Part shown: positions 8,397 through 19,635 of the stretch, one piece after another
Layout of the letters: every line of letters starts with the position of its first letter
Position numbering within the stretch: the stretch's first letter is position 1
NCBI GenBank assembly: GCA_019745195.1
Contig: JAIETL010000012.1
Coordinates: forward strand, 1-64,000
DNA length: 64,000 nucleotides
Direction: 5' to 3'
Source of the DNA: Beijerinckiaceae bacterium
Lineage (GTDB): Bacteria; Pseudomonadota; Alphaproteobacteria; Rhizobiales; Beijerinckiaceae
Notes under the pieces: model-generated
The model's input: the letters and a program-made list of their open reading frames with translations, nothing else
Databases searched by the model: none
Told to the model about the DNA's origin: nothing
Program-made: the position numbers and the translations under genes

Positions 8397-8942
8397 ATGG
8401 ACCCGAAAGCGCGAAGCCGACTGCGCCCGCCGCTGATGTTCGCCTTTCGCGAGGCGCATCGGGCGAAGGACGCGCGCGTGTCCCTCGATCTGCGCGACGC
8501 CGGCGGCGAGCGCGTCATCGCCGGCCGCCGCGCCCCGCCGCGCTCGGCGATCACCGAACAGAAGCTGCGGCAGGAAATCGCGATCGACCTCGATGCGCTG
8601 GTCAACACGGTCAACCTCGCCTCCTCGCTCGATCTGGGCGGCCATGAGCATGTCGCGCGCTCGATCCTGAACCACGGCTTTCCCGACATCGCCCATCGCA
8701 GCATCGACGAATTCCGCGTCGGCGCGATCAAGGGCGAACTGGCGGATACGCTGATGGCCTTCGAGCCGCGCCTGCTGCGCGAATCGATCGCCGTCTCGCG
8801 CGACGACACGCTCGACGCCGCCGAACTCAAGATCCGCTTCGTCGTCAGGGCCGACCTGAACTGCGAGCCTGTCAACACGCCGATCCAGTTCGTCGCCGAT
8901 GTCGAACTCGACACCGGCAAGATCGCGATCCGGAACCGGTAG
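8397..8942 (+). CDS. tssE: T6SS baseplate wedge protein TssE (gp25-like)
   Basis: A 181-residue protein resembling phage T4 gp25. The visible features are LRQEIAIDLDALVNTVNLAS, HEHVARSILNHGFPDIAHRS and FEPRLLRESIAVSRDD, followed by a beta-rich end. TssE forms the baseplate wedge with TssF, TssG and TssK and seeds sheath growth. The N-terminus has about 40 extra residues before the conserved part, which is within the normal range. It lies 140 bases after hcp, across a palindromic element, and 6 bases before tssF. Confidence 0.9.
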   Translation: MDPKARSRLRPPLMFAFREAHRAKDARVSLDLRDAGGERVIAGRRAPPRSAITEQKLRQEIAIDLDALVNTVNLASSLDLGGHEHVARSILNHGFPDIAHRSIDEFRVGAIKGELADTLMAFEPRLLRESIAVSRDDTLDAAELKIRFVVRADLNCEPVNTPIQFVADVELDTGKIAIRNR

Positions 8943-8948
8943 CGGCCG

Positions 8949-10910
8949 ATGAACCAGGAGTTCCTCGATCTCTACAACCGCGAACTGCGTCACTTCACGG
9001 AGCACAGCAAGGAGTTCGCGGAGGAATTTCCCGGCATCGCCGAGCGCCTCGGCGGCCTCGTCGGGGACCGGATGGATCCGATGATCGGCGGCCTGCTGGA
9101 GGGAGCGGCCTTTCTCGCGGCGCGGGTCCAGCTCAAGCTCAAGCACGAGTTCCCGGAGTTCACCAACAACCTCATCGAGCAGCTTCTGCCGAACTTCCTC
9201 GCGCCGACGCCGTCGGCGCTTCTCGCCGGCGTGCGGCCGCCCTATCCCGACCCGGCGCTGCGCGAGGGCGTCCGCGTCCGGCGCGGCTCCTATCTCGACG
9301 CGACCTATCTCGAGCGCGACCGCCGCATCGCCTGCCGCTATCGCCTGACGTCGGACGTCACGCTCTGGCCGTTCGATCTGACCTCGGCCGACTACATCGC
9401 CGCGCCGGCCGGTTTGCAGGCGCTCGGCCTGCCGACGGACGGGCGGGCGCTGGCGGGCCTGCGCCTGTCGCTGCGCCATCGCACCATGGCCAAGGCCGAG
9501 GATGAGCCGGATGCGACGGAGCCGGCGCGCCAGGCGGCGAGCTGGTTCGCCGGCTGCAAATGCCGCGACCTCACCATCCATCTCGCCGGCGGCGAGGCGG
9601 ATGCGATCGCGCTCTACGAGCAGGTCTTCGGGGATTGCGTCGGCATCTATTTCCGCCATCTCGACGCCTTCGGCGATCCCGTCATCACGACCGCGCCGGA
9701 GGTGCGACTGGAGCAGATCGGGTTCTCGGAGCCCGAGGCTCTGCTGCCGCCCGACACCCGCGTCTTCCGCGGCTTCGACCTTCTGCGTGAGCTGTTCTGG
9801 TTCCCGCGCAAGTTCCTCGGCTTCCGGCTGGAGGGGCTTTCCGCCGTCATGCCGAAGCTGGAGGCCAGGGCCGTCGAGATCATCATCGTCTTCGACGAGA
9901 CCAATGCGCGCCTGGCTGCGGCGGTGAAGCGCGAGATGTTCGCGCTCTATGCCGCGCCGGCGGTCAACCTGTTCGAGAAGACCACCGACCGCATCCCTGT
10001 CCGCAGCAACGAGCACGAATACCAGGTCGTGCCCGATCGCGGCCGGCCGCTCGACTACGAGCCGCACAGCATTCTCGACGTCTACGCCCATTATGTCGGC
10101 GGGCGCGAGAAACAGCCGGTCCACCCGCTCTATTCCTCTCCGGACGGCGCTTCGCCGACGCATGGCCTGCTCTACACGCAGCGCCGGCTGCCGCGCCGGC
10201 GCTCATCGGCCGAACGCCGGCAGGGCAGGGCCTCCGACTACACCGGCACCGAGATGTTCGTCTCGCTCTACGAGCCGGCGACGATCGGCGCGGGCGCATC
10301 GGTGTCGGAGCTCAGCGTGCGGGCGCTGTGCTCCAACCGCCATCTGACGGAGCATCTGCCGGTCGGAGCCGGCGGCGCGGATTTCCGGCTGCTCGATTCG
10401 ACCGCGCTCGACATCGCCTGCATCGCGGGTCCGACGCCACCGCGCGAGCCGGTCGTCGCCCAGCTCAGGTTGCGCTCGGAAACCGCCGGGACCGGTGCGG
10501 TGACCTGGCGGCTGATCAACCTGCTCAGCCTGAACCAGCTCGGCCTCGTCCAACGCGGCGCGGGCCGCAATGGCGAAGCGCTGCGCGAGCTTCTGTCGCT
10601 CTTCGCCGACCTCTCCGACAGCGCCGTCGAGCGGCGCATCCGGGGGATCAAGAGCGTCGACAGCCGCCCGGTCGTCCGGCGTTTCCCGCAGCGCGCCGGC
10701 ACCGGCGCGGCGCGCGGGCTCGAAATCACGGTGACGCTGGACGAGAAGGCGTTTGAAGGCAGCGGCGCGTTCCTGCTCGGCGCGGTGCTCGACCGGTTTT
10801 TCGCCGAATACGCCGCGATGAACCATTTCACCCAGACGGTGATCCGCACGGTCGAGCGTGGCGAGATCGCACGCTGGCCGCCGCGCGCCGGCGGCAGGCG
10901 TATCCTGTGA
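8949..10910 (+). CDS. tssF: T6SS baseplate protein TssF (ImpG/VasA)
   Basis: A 653-residue protein with the family's N-terminal signature MNQEFLDLYNRELRHFTEHS, EFAEEFPGIAERLG and FLAARVQLKLKHEFPEFTNN. Later landmarks are GFDLLRELFWFPRKFLGFRL and the C-terminal GAVLDRFFAEYAAMNHFTQT. TssF2-TssG-TssE wedges surround the VgrG hub. Length is normal. Its stop overlaps the GTG start of tssG (GTGA), which means translational coupling of the two partner subunits. A Pro/Arg/Ser-rich stretch near the middle (RRLPRRRSSAERRQGR) looks like a flexible loop. Confidence 0.95.
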   Translation: MNQEFLDLYNRELRHFTEHSKEFAEEFPGIAERLGGLVGDRMDPMIGGLLEGAAFLAARVQLKLKHEFPEFTNNLIEQLLPNFLAPTPSALLAGVRPPYPDPALREGVRVRRGSYLDATYLERDRRIACRYRLTSDVTLWPFDLTSADYIAAPAGLQALGLPTDGRALAGLRLSLRHRTMAKAEDEPDATEPARQAASWFAGCKCRDLTIHLAGGEADAIALYEQVFGDCVGIYFRHLDAFGDPVITTAPEVRLEQIGFSEPEALLPPDTRVFRGFDLLRELFWFPRKFLGFRLEGLSAVMPKLEARAVEIIIVFDETNARLAAAVKREMFALYAAPAVNLFEKTTDRIPVRSNEHEYQVVPDRGRPLDYEPHSILDVYAHYVGGREKQPVHPLYSSPDGASPTHGLLYTQRRLPRRRSSAERRQGRASDYTGTEMFVSLYEPATIGAGASVSELSVRALCSNRHLTEHLPVGAGGADFRLLDSTALDIACIAGPTPPREPVVAQLRLRSETAGTGAVTWRLINLLSLNQLGLVQRGAGRNGEALRELLSLFADLSDSAVERRIRGIKSVDSRPVVRRFPQRAGTGAARGLEITVTLDEKAFEGSGAFLLGAVLDRFFAEYAAMNHFTQTVIRTVERGEIARWPPRAGGRRIL

Positions 10911-12010
10911 CCGGCGCACCCGACAGCGCGGTCAGGAGCGCGTTTCGCGCCGCGCTCGAGGCCGAGCCCTGGCGGCACGATCTTTTCGCGGTGCTGCGGC
11001 GGGCCGAGCGCAGCTTCCCCGACAAGCCGCGCATCGGCGACGCGGCCGCGATGCGCGACGAGTATGTCGCGCTGGCCGAGCCCGCCTTTCTGGATTTCCC
11101 GCCCTCGACGATCGGCGCGGCCGATGCCGACGCGCAGGGCCGGCTGCGCCTGTTCGTCAAGTTCCTCGGCCTGCTGGGGCCGCACGGCGCCCTGCCGCTC
11201 TCGACGACCGAGGAGACGCTGCACTGGCAACTCGCCAATGACGAGGCCTTCCCGCGCTTCCTCGACATCTTCAACCATCGCTTCCTGCAGCTCTTCTTCC
11301 GGGCCTGGGCGGATTCGCGCCCGGTCGCCCAGCACGACCGGCCGGAGACCGACCGTTTCGCGGCCTATGTCGGCAGCGCGATCGGGCTCGGCTCGCCGCC
11401 CTATCGCGGGCTCGACGCGGTGCCCGATCCCGAGAAGCTGGCCCATGCCGGGCTGCTCGGCGCGCAGGCGAAATCGGCGTCGCGGCTGCGCGGCTTCCTC
11501 GCCGGCATCCTGAAGGCCGATGTCGAGATCGAGCAGTTCGTCGGCATGCGGCTCGTCTTCGACCCTGCCGACCGCACCCGGCTCGGGGCCGGCCATTGCA
11601 GCCTCGGACGCGATGCGCTGGTCGGGGCAGGCGTCTACAGCGTCGAGGACAAGTTCCGGGTCGTCATCGTCGCGCGCGACATGGCCGAGTTTCGCCGGCT
11701 CCTGCCGAGCGGGGACCGCTGCGAGATGCTGGCGGATGCGGTGTTCTTCCATCTCGGCGACCAGTTCGAATGGGATGTGGAGCTTGCCCTGCCGGTCGGC
11801 GAGGTCGAGCCTGTCAGCCTCGGCCGCTCCGGCCATCTCGGCTGGACGAGCTGGATGGCGCCGAACTGGAGCGTCGGGGAGGGCGCGCTGCGGCGCGACG
11901 CCCGGTTCCATCCGGCCGAGCGCCTGCGCCAGAAACGCGACGCCCGCGCCAAGGCACAATCCGAAAAGGCGCGCCCAGCCGCGTCGAAAAAGCCGCGTTC
12001 CAACACATGA
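10907..12010 (+). CDS. tssG: T6SS baseplate protein TssG (ImpH/VasB)
   Basis: A 367-residue protein starting at GTG 10907, which overlaps the tssF stop. Family marks are the early EPWRHDLFAVLRRAERSFPD, then FVKFLGLLGPHGALPLSTTE and FNHRFLQLFFRAWADSRP, and late GHLGWTSWMAP. TssG binds TssF and TssE in the baseplate. The last 35 residues are Lys/Arg/Ala-rich (RLRQKRDARAKAQSEKARPA), a basic tail that could contact other subunits or nucleic acid. Length is slightly above the usual because of this tail. The clpV gene starts 26 bases downstream. Confidence 0.95.
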   Translation: MTGAPDSAVRSAFRAALEAEPWRHDLFAVLRRAERSFPDKPRIGDAAAMRDEYVALAEPAFLDFPPSTIGAADADAQGRLRLFVKFLGLLGPHGALPLSTTEETLHWQLANDEAFPRFLDIFNHRFLQLFFRAWADSRPVAQHDRPETDRFAAYVGSAIGLGSPPYRGLDAVPDPEKLAHAGLLGAQAKSASRLRGFLAGILKADVEIEQFVGMRLVFDPADRTRLGAGHCSLGRDALVGAGVYSVEDKFRVVIVARDMAEFRRLLPSGDRCEMLADAVFFHLGDQFEWDVELALPVGEVEPVSLGRSGHLGWTSWMAPNWSVGEGALRRDARFHPAERLRQKRDARAKAQSEKARPAASKKPRSNT

Positions 12011-12036
12011 TCCAGGTCTGACCAGGGAAAAAAGCC

Positions 12037-14757
<2,721 letters not shown>

Positions 14758-14784
14758 CAGCCGCCGTCCGACCCCGGAAAGACG

Positions 14785-16065
14785 ATGCAACCCGTCCGCC
14801 TGAAGTCACGCACGAGCCAGCGGGCCGAGGAGACAGCCGAGCTCAAGCCGGTGACGGAGCGCCGCCCGAAGGCGCGGTCGCGCCGCCGCTGGCTGACGCC
14901 CGTGCTCGGGCTGCTGGCGGTCGCCGGTCTCGGCTGGGGCGGGTTCGCGACCTGGCGGCTCGTCGAGGAGCAGGCGATCGTCGCGTCGCTGCGGCAGGAG
15001 CAGGAACTGCTGCAGGCGACCTATAGCGAGCGCGAACGCGCCTGGACGCGCCGGCTGCTGTCCGCCGTCAGCACGCAGCGCGCGCCGCAGAGCGGGGGCG
15101 GCGACGCGGCGCCCGATGACGCGCTGGCCGACCTGATCTCGCGCCAGGTCGAGCTGGAGGCGCGCCAGACGCTGCTGGGGGCGCTGACGGCGCCGGCCGT
15201 CGAGCCGCTGGCCCCGGCGCGCGGCGCGCAGACCCCGGCCCCCGGTCGCGTCACGCAGCTCGCCCCGTCGAGCATATTCGACCGCTTCGATCCTGCGGTC
15301 ACGGCGCGCCAGCGCGGCCAGATCGCCGCTTTGCTGCGCGCCACGGAAGCGCTGCCGAAGCAGGAGCGCATTGCTATTCTTGCCGGTTCGCTCGACCGTG
15401 TCGCGGCCCTGCAAGGGCGGCAGCTTTCGCTGCTCGGCGCGCGTTATGCCGGGCGCGTGAAGGAGTTTCAGGGCGTGCTGGCCGAAATCGGCCTCGATGT
15501 AGCCAATCTGAAGTTGCCTTCCGCGCGCGCCGGTACCGGCGGGCCGTTCATCCCGGTCTCGGCCGCGTTCAAGCCCGGCAGCTTCGAGCATGCGGTGCTG
15601 CAACTCGGCCCGGCGCAGGCGCAGTTCGGGCGTTGGCGCGAACTCGCCGCGCTCGTGCCGCTGCGCCGGCCGCTCGACGGCGACGACAGCACCACCAGCA
15701 ATTTCGGCCCGCGCTCGGACCCGTTCACGGGCGCGACCGCCATGCATTCCGGCATGGATTTTCGCGGCGAGACCGGCACGCCGGTCTATGCGGCCGGCAC
15801 CGGCAAGGTGCTGCGCGCCGAGGTCGCCGGGGGCTACGGCAATCTCGTCGAGCTCGACCATGGCAACGGGCTGACGACGCGCTACGCCCATCTCAACGCC
15901 TTCGAGGTCAAGCAGGGCGACATCGTGCCCTTCGGCGCGATCATCGGCCGGGTCGGCTCGACCGGCCGCTCGACCGGGCCGCATCTGCATTACGAGACGC
16001 GGCTGGCCGACAAGCCGCTCGATCCGCTGCGCTTCATCCAGGCCGGACAGAAGCTGTCGCGCTAA
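14785..16065 (+). CDS. Membrane-anchored M23 metallopeptidase
   Basis: A 426-residue protein. A basic N-terminus is followed by one membrane segment (WLTPVLGLLAVAGLGWGGFA, about residues 36-57), then a periplasmic helical region with a Glu/Arg/Gln-rich coil. The C-terminal M23 (LytM-like) peptidase domain has SNFGPRSDPFTG, HSGMDFRGETGTPV (zinc His and Asp) and GPHLHYE (His-x-His). All zinc ligands are present, so it should cleave peptidoglycan cross-links. It starts 28 bases after clpV on the same strand. It could therefore open the wall for the T6SS membrane complex, or be an ordinary wall-remodelling enzyme that happens to be adjacent. Confidence 0.85.
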   Translation: MQPVRLKSRTSQRAEETAELKPVTERRPKARSRRRWLTPVLGLLAVAGLGWGGFATWRLVEEQAIVASLRQEQELLQATYSERERAWTRRLLSAVSTQRAPQSGGGDAAPDDALADLISRQVELEARQTLLGALTAPAVEPLAPARGAQTPAPGRVTQLAPSSIFDRFDPAVTARQRGQIAALLRATEALPKQERIAILAGSLDRVAALQGRQLSLLGARYAGRVKEFQGVLAEIGLDVANLKLPSARAGTGGPFIPVSAAFKPGSFEHAVLQLGPAQAQFGRWRELAALVPLRRPLDGDDSTTSNFGPRSDPFTGATAMHSGMDFRGETGTPVYAAGTGKVLRAEVAGGYGNLVELDHGNGLTTRYAHLNAFEVKQGDIVPFGAIIGRVGSTGRSTGPHLHYETRLADKPLDPLRFIQAGQKLSR

Positions 16066-17105
16066 CCGGTCGATCCCTGCGACCGGTCGACGATTTCGTG
16101 GCGGAGGATGATCCGGCGCGGCGTATCCGGCTCCATCATGCGCAGGACCGCCTCGCCATAGGCCTGGTAGGGGATCCGCACGGAGGAGAGCCAGGGCGCG
16201 ACCCAGGGGTTGAGCGGGTTGTCGTCGAAGCCGAGCAGATGCGGCATCGCGCCGTGCGGCAGCCCCGCCTCGACCAGCCGGCGATGCGCGCCGAAGGCGA
16301 TCATGTCGCTGGCGCAGGCGATGCCGGCCGGCAGCGTGCCGCCCGAGAGCAGGGCGTCGGCGGCGCGATAGCCGATTTCGAGATGCTCGGCCGCGGCGGT
16401 CGTGAAGAAGCGTTCGGGGGACAGGGCCAGGCCGGCGGCCGCGAAGGCTTGGCTGATGCCGCCGAGCCGGTCGATCGTGGCGGACGAACCGAGATGGCCA
16501 TGCACGACCGCGATGTCGGCGAGGCCGCGCCCGAGGAAGAAATTGGCGGCGTCGCAGCCGGCTTTGGCGTTGTCGATGCCGATGAAGGGCTGGGCGTCAT
16601 CGTCCGGACAGCGGCGGTTGACGAAGATCAGGGGTTCGCCGGCCTGCCGCATCGCGGCGAGGACCGGGCTTTCCACCGCGCCGAGCAGCACGGTCGCGCG
16701 GACAAGGTGAGCGCGCATCTCGAGCAGGTATTCGTCCTGCAGTTCGGCCCGGTCATGGCTGTCGCACAGCGCCAGCACGAGACCGCGCGTGCGCAGCGCA
16801 ACCTCGACCGAGGCCGCGATCGCGGTCATCGCAGGGTTGGCGAGATTTGCCGCGATGACGGCGACGAGTCGGCTCTGGCGCTGGCGCAGCGAGCGCCCCG
16901 CGCTCATCGGGCGGTAGCCGAGTTCCGTGATGGCCGCCCTGACGCGCGCAACCGTTTCGGGCGAGGCCATGTTGGCGACGCCGTTGACGACGCGCGAGAC
17001 GGTGGCGATCGAGACCTGCGCGCGCGCCGCCACGGCACGGATCGAGACGCCGCGCTCGGAGCCGGCGGCCCTGCTCGTCGCAGGTTTTTCAGGCTTTCCA
17101 GACAC
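16062..17105 (-). CDS. LacI-family transcriptional regulator
   Basis: About 347 residues from GTG 17105, preceded by AGAGG. A TTG start at 17177 would add 24 residues but would begin inside the operator region. The N-terminal DNA-binding domain (VSIRAVAARAQVSIATVSRV, then VNGVANMASPETVARV) is followed by a hinge (LGYRPMSAGRSLR) and a periplasmic-binding-protein-like sensor with VNRRC, GIDNAKAG and LLGFDD. It is divergent from the sugar ABC operon and should repress it until a sugar binds. Its 3' end overlaps that of the M23 gene by 4 bases (convergent). It carries an unusual 25-residue Lys/Pro/Ser-rich N-terminal lead. Confidence 0.92.
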   Translation of the reverse strand: MSGKPEKPATSRAAGSERGVSIRAVAARAQVSIATVSRVVNGVANMASPETVARVRAAITELGYRPMSAGRSLRQRQSRLVAVIAANLANPAMTAIAASVEVALRTRGLVLALCDSHDRAELQDEYLLEMRAHLVRATVLLGAVESPVLAAMRQAGEPLIFVNRRCPDDDAQPFIGIDNAKAGCDAANFFLGRGLADIAVVHGHLGSSATIDRLGGISQAFAAAGLALSPERFFTTAAAEHLEIGYRAADALLSGGTLPAGIACASDMIAFGAHRRLVEAGLPHGAMPHLLGFDDNPLNPWVAPWLSSVRIPYQAYGEAVLRMMEPDTPRRIILRHEIVDRSQGSTG

Positions 17106-17178
17106 TTGCGCCTCTTGCCGCCAGCCCGTCGCCGGCCCCCTTGATGTCTTGATCGGATTGGCCTTATGATAAGTCAAC

Positions 17179-17210
17179 GAAAACGTTTACGTAACCGATC
17201 AACGGTTACG
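17179..17210. promoter_or_regulatory. LacI-type double operator
   Basis: AAACGTTT at 17181-17188 is the palindrome with central CG that LacI/GalR proteins favour. Immediately after it, CGTAACCG (17190-17197) and CGGTTACG (17203-17210) form perfect 8-bp arms around a 5-base spacer. The sites lie between the divergent lacI-like gene and the sugar-binding protein gene, and fit autoregulation plus repression of the transporter. Confidence 0.65.
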
Positions 17211-17229
17211 GATCCAGGGAGGATCGACC

Positions 17230-18513
17230 ATGCGACTGGCCCAATATTTCGGCGGCGCCTTCGCCGCCGCCATGCTGCTGTCCGCGCCGCTGAAGGCGCA
17301 GGAACTGACGATCTGGCACGATCTCGGCGAGAACGGGATCAAATGGTTCCAGGCCGCCGGCGCGGAATTCGCCAAGGGTAAACCCGGCGTCACCGTGCGC
17401 TCGCTGTCCTACCCGACCGACCAGTGGTTCGGCCGCGTCATCGGCGCGCTCAATACGGACACGGCGCCCGACCTGATCTTCAACAATTACGAGCGCGTCA
17501 TCCGCATCGAGAACCAGACCGGCAAGGTCATGGACCTGAAGTCGGTATTGGCTAGCGTCGCCGACAAGGACTTCCTCGCCGAAGACGATCTCAAGGTCGC
17601 GACCTACAAGGGCAAGATGATCATCCTGCCGGCGCAGCGCGTGCAGATGGCGCTCGGCGTGCGCAAGAGCTGGCTCGACAAGACCGGCGAGAAGTTTCCC
17701 GAGACCTGGGACGACGCCAAGCGCATCGCCACGAAATTCCGCGACGCCGATCCCGACGGCAACGGCAAGGCCGACACCTTCGGCTTCGCGCTGCAGGCCG
17801 CCAAGCCGCGCGACCTGATCCACATGCTCGACCTCTTCACCTTCGGTACGGGCTTGCGCCACACGCTGATCGATCCCGAGGGCAAGATCACCATCGACCA
17901 GCCGAAACACGCGCAGGTGCTGGAGGAGTTCCTGAAGACCTATTCGAGCTACAAATTCGTCGCGCCCGATACGATCAACCACTCCTTCAACGAGATGTAC
18001 CAGGTGATCGAGGGCGGACGCGCCGGCATGTTCCGCGTCGGCGACTGGAACGTGCGCAAATGGGACGGCGCGAACGTGCTGAACGGCGATTTCGTCTCCG
18101 GTCCCTGGCCCCGCTTCAGCGAGGGCGAGAAGAACGCCGTCGTGATCGGCGGCATGCGCGGCGTCGCGGTGCCCGAGAACGCGCCCAACAAGGCGCTCGC
18201 GGTCGAATTCGCCAAATTCCTGCTCGGAAAGCAGGCGCAGCAGGCCTCGCTGGAGACGGTCGGCGCGGGCGTGCGCAAGGATCTCGACGTCTCGAAACTC
18301 TCCGAGCGCCAGCAGTATTTCGCCAAGGCGGAAGCCCGGCTCGTCGCCTATGATTTTCCGGAATCGATCCATGCGTTCTATCCGGAATTGGAAGCCGCCT
18401 TCCACCGCAAGCTGCTCGCGGGTCTCGCGAGCCCGCCGGCCGACTGGAAGCCCTTCATCACCGAGACGGCCAAGGAAATGCGCGAGCTCGCGGCGAAGCT
18501 GGCCAAGGGGTGA
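17230..18513 (+). CDS. ABC sugar transporter, periplasmic binding protein
   Basis: A 427-residue family-1 extracellular solute-binding protein. The signal peptide (FGGAFAAAMLLSAPLKAQ) is followed by the mature start ELTIWHDLGENGIKWF. Later landmarks are APDLIFNNYER, KSWLDKTGEKFPETWDDAK, and GRAGMFRVGDWNVRKW with the late GPWPR, typical of oligosaccharide or polyol carriers. An EF-like loop DADPDGNGKADTFGFALQ may bind calcium. It is the first gene after the double operator and feeds the two permeases downstream, from which it is separated by a 192-base gap filled by a palindromic repeat. The exact sugar is not predictable. Confidence 0.92.
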   Translation: MRLAQYFGGAFAAAMLLSAPLKAQELTIWHDLGENGIKWFQAAGAEFAKGKPGVTVRSLSYPTDQWFGRVIGALNTDTAPDLIFNNYERVIRIENQTGKVMDLKSVLASVADKDFLAEDDLKVATYKGKMIILPAQRVQMALGVRKSWLDKTGEKFPETWDDAKRIATKFRDADPDGNGKADTFGFALQAAKPRDLIHMLDLFTFGTGLRHTLIDPEGKITIDQPKHAQVLEEFLKTYSSYKFVAPDTINHSFNEMYQVIEGGRAGMFRVGDWNVRKWDGANVLNGDFVSGPWPRFSEGEKNAVVIGGMRGVAVPENAPNKALAVEFAKFLLGKQAQQASLETVGAGVRKDLDVSKLSERQQYFAKAEARLVAYDFPESIHAFYPELEAAFHRKLLAGLASPPADWKPFITETAKEMRELAAKLAKG

Positions 18514-18535
18514 GCGTCGACTGTCGCCATTCCTT

Positions 18536-18663
18536 CCCTCAGCCCTCATCCTGAGGAGCCGCGAAGCGGCGTCTCGAAGGATGCTCCAGATATCTCCGGA
18601 GAGATCTGGACGATCCTTCGAGACGCGTTCCTGCGGAACGCTCCTCAGGATGAGGGCTGAGGG
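18536..18663. repeat. 128-bp palindromic repeat with 24-bp perfect terminal arms
   Basis: The outer arms (18536-18559 and 18640-18663) are perfect complements containing CCTCATCCTGAGGAGC. Inside are further paired segments with GTCTCGAAGGAT and ATCCTTCGAGAC. A second copy with the same outer 16 bp and the same inner arms lies at 54218-54328. It fills most of the gap between the sugar-binding protein and its permeases, so it may limit read-through and keep the binding protein in excess. Confidence 0.85.
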
Positions 18664-18705
18664 TTGGACGTCGCATAGTCAGTCAGGACGACGGATCGGC
18701 CCGCC

Positions 18706-19635
18706 ATGACCAGCGCCACCCTTTCCATGCCGCATGAGCGAACCGGCCTCGCCGGCCGGCTCCAAGAGGCCTGGACCCACCGCGTGTTCTACCTCTTCGT
18801 CGCGCCCTTCGCGGCGCTGACGATCCTGTTCGGGATCTGGCCGATCCTGCTCTCGATCCAGGTCTCGTTCACGGCGTCCGCCAGCGCGCTCAAGCCCAAC
18901 CCGGTCTATGTCGGGCTGGCCAACTACACCGCCGTGCTGGCCGATCCGGTCTTTCTCGCCTCGCTCGCGCGCACGCTGCTCTATACCGCGCTGTCGGTGG
19001 TCGCAAACCTCGCCTTCGCGCTCGGCTTTGCGACGCTGCTGGATTCGACCCTGCTGAAGCGCGGCAACCTGTTCTTTCGGCTGGCCATCTTCCTGCCGGT
19101 GGTGACGCCGGATGTCGCCGGCTATGTCGTCTGGCGCTGGCTCTACGACCGCTCCTTCGGGGCGATCAATGCCGGGCTCGATCTCTTGGGCGTGCCGGCC
19201 TTCGGCGGCCTGTCGAGCCCAAACACCGCGATGCTCGCTGTGCTGGTCGCAGAGCTCTGGCACCATGCCGGCTTCTACGTGATCATCTTCCTCGCCAATC
19301 TCTCGATCCGCGACAAGGCGCTGGAGGAGGCCGCCCATATCGACGGCGCCACCACCTGGCAGCGCTGGCGCTACGTGATCCTGCCGCAACTGCGGCCGGC
19401 GCTGATGATCAACACGGTCTACGCCCTGATCCAGTTCCTGAAGACCTTCACCGTCGTCGTGGTGATGACCAAGGGCGGGCCGAGCGACCAGACCAATTTC
19501 GTCAGCTATTACGCCTACCAGCTCTTCGACCAGGGCCGCTATGGTGAGGCCACCGCAATGGCCTCGATCCTGTTCGCCATCGTCATCGGCATCTCGCTGA
19601 CCGCCTTTAAGGTCGGCGATAGGAGGGTCGGATGA
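18706..19635 (+). CDS. ABC sugar transporter permease, MalF/UgpA-type
   Basis: A 309-residue inner-membrane protein with about six hydrophobic segments, beginning FYLFVAPFAALTILFGIWPI. The ATPase-coupling loop is EEAAHIDGATTWQRWRYVIL, a normal EAA motif. It pairs with the next permease, whose start overlaps its stop by 4 bases (ATGA). No ATP-binding subunit is encoded in this operon, so both permeases probably use a shared MsmK/UgpC-type ATPase encoded elsewhere. Confidence 0.93.
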   Translation: MTSATLSMPHERTGLAGRLQEAWTHRVFYLFVAPFAALTILFGIWPILLSIQVSFTASASALKPNPVYVGLANYTAVLADPVFLASLARTLLYTALSVVANLAFALGFATLLDSTLLKRGNLFFRLAIFLPVVTPDVAGYVVWRWLYDRSFGAINAGLDLLGVPAFGGLSSPNTAMLAVLVAELWHHAGFYVIIFLANLSIRDKALEEAAHIDGATTWQRWRYVILPQLRPALMINTVYALIQFLKTFTVVVVMTKGGPSDQTNFVSYYAYQLFDQGRYGEATAMASILFAIVIGISLTAFKVGDRRVG

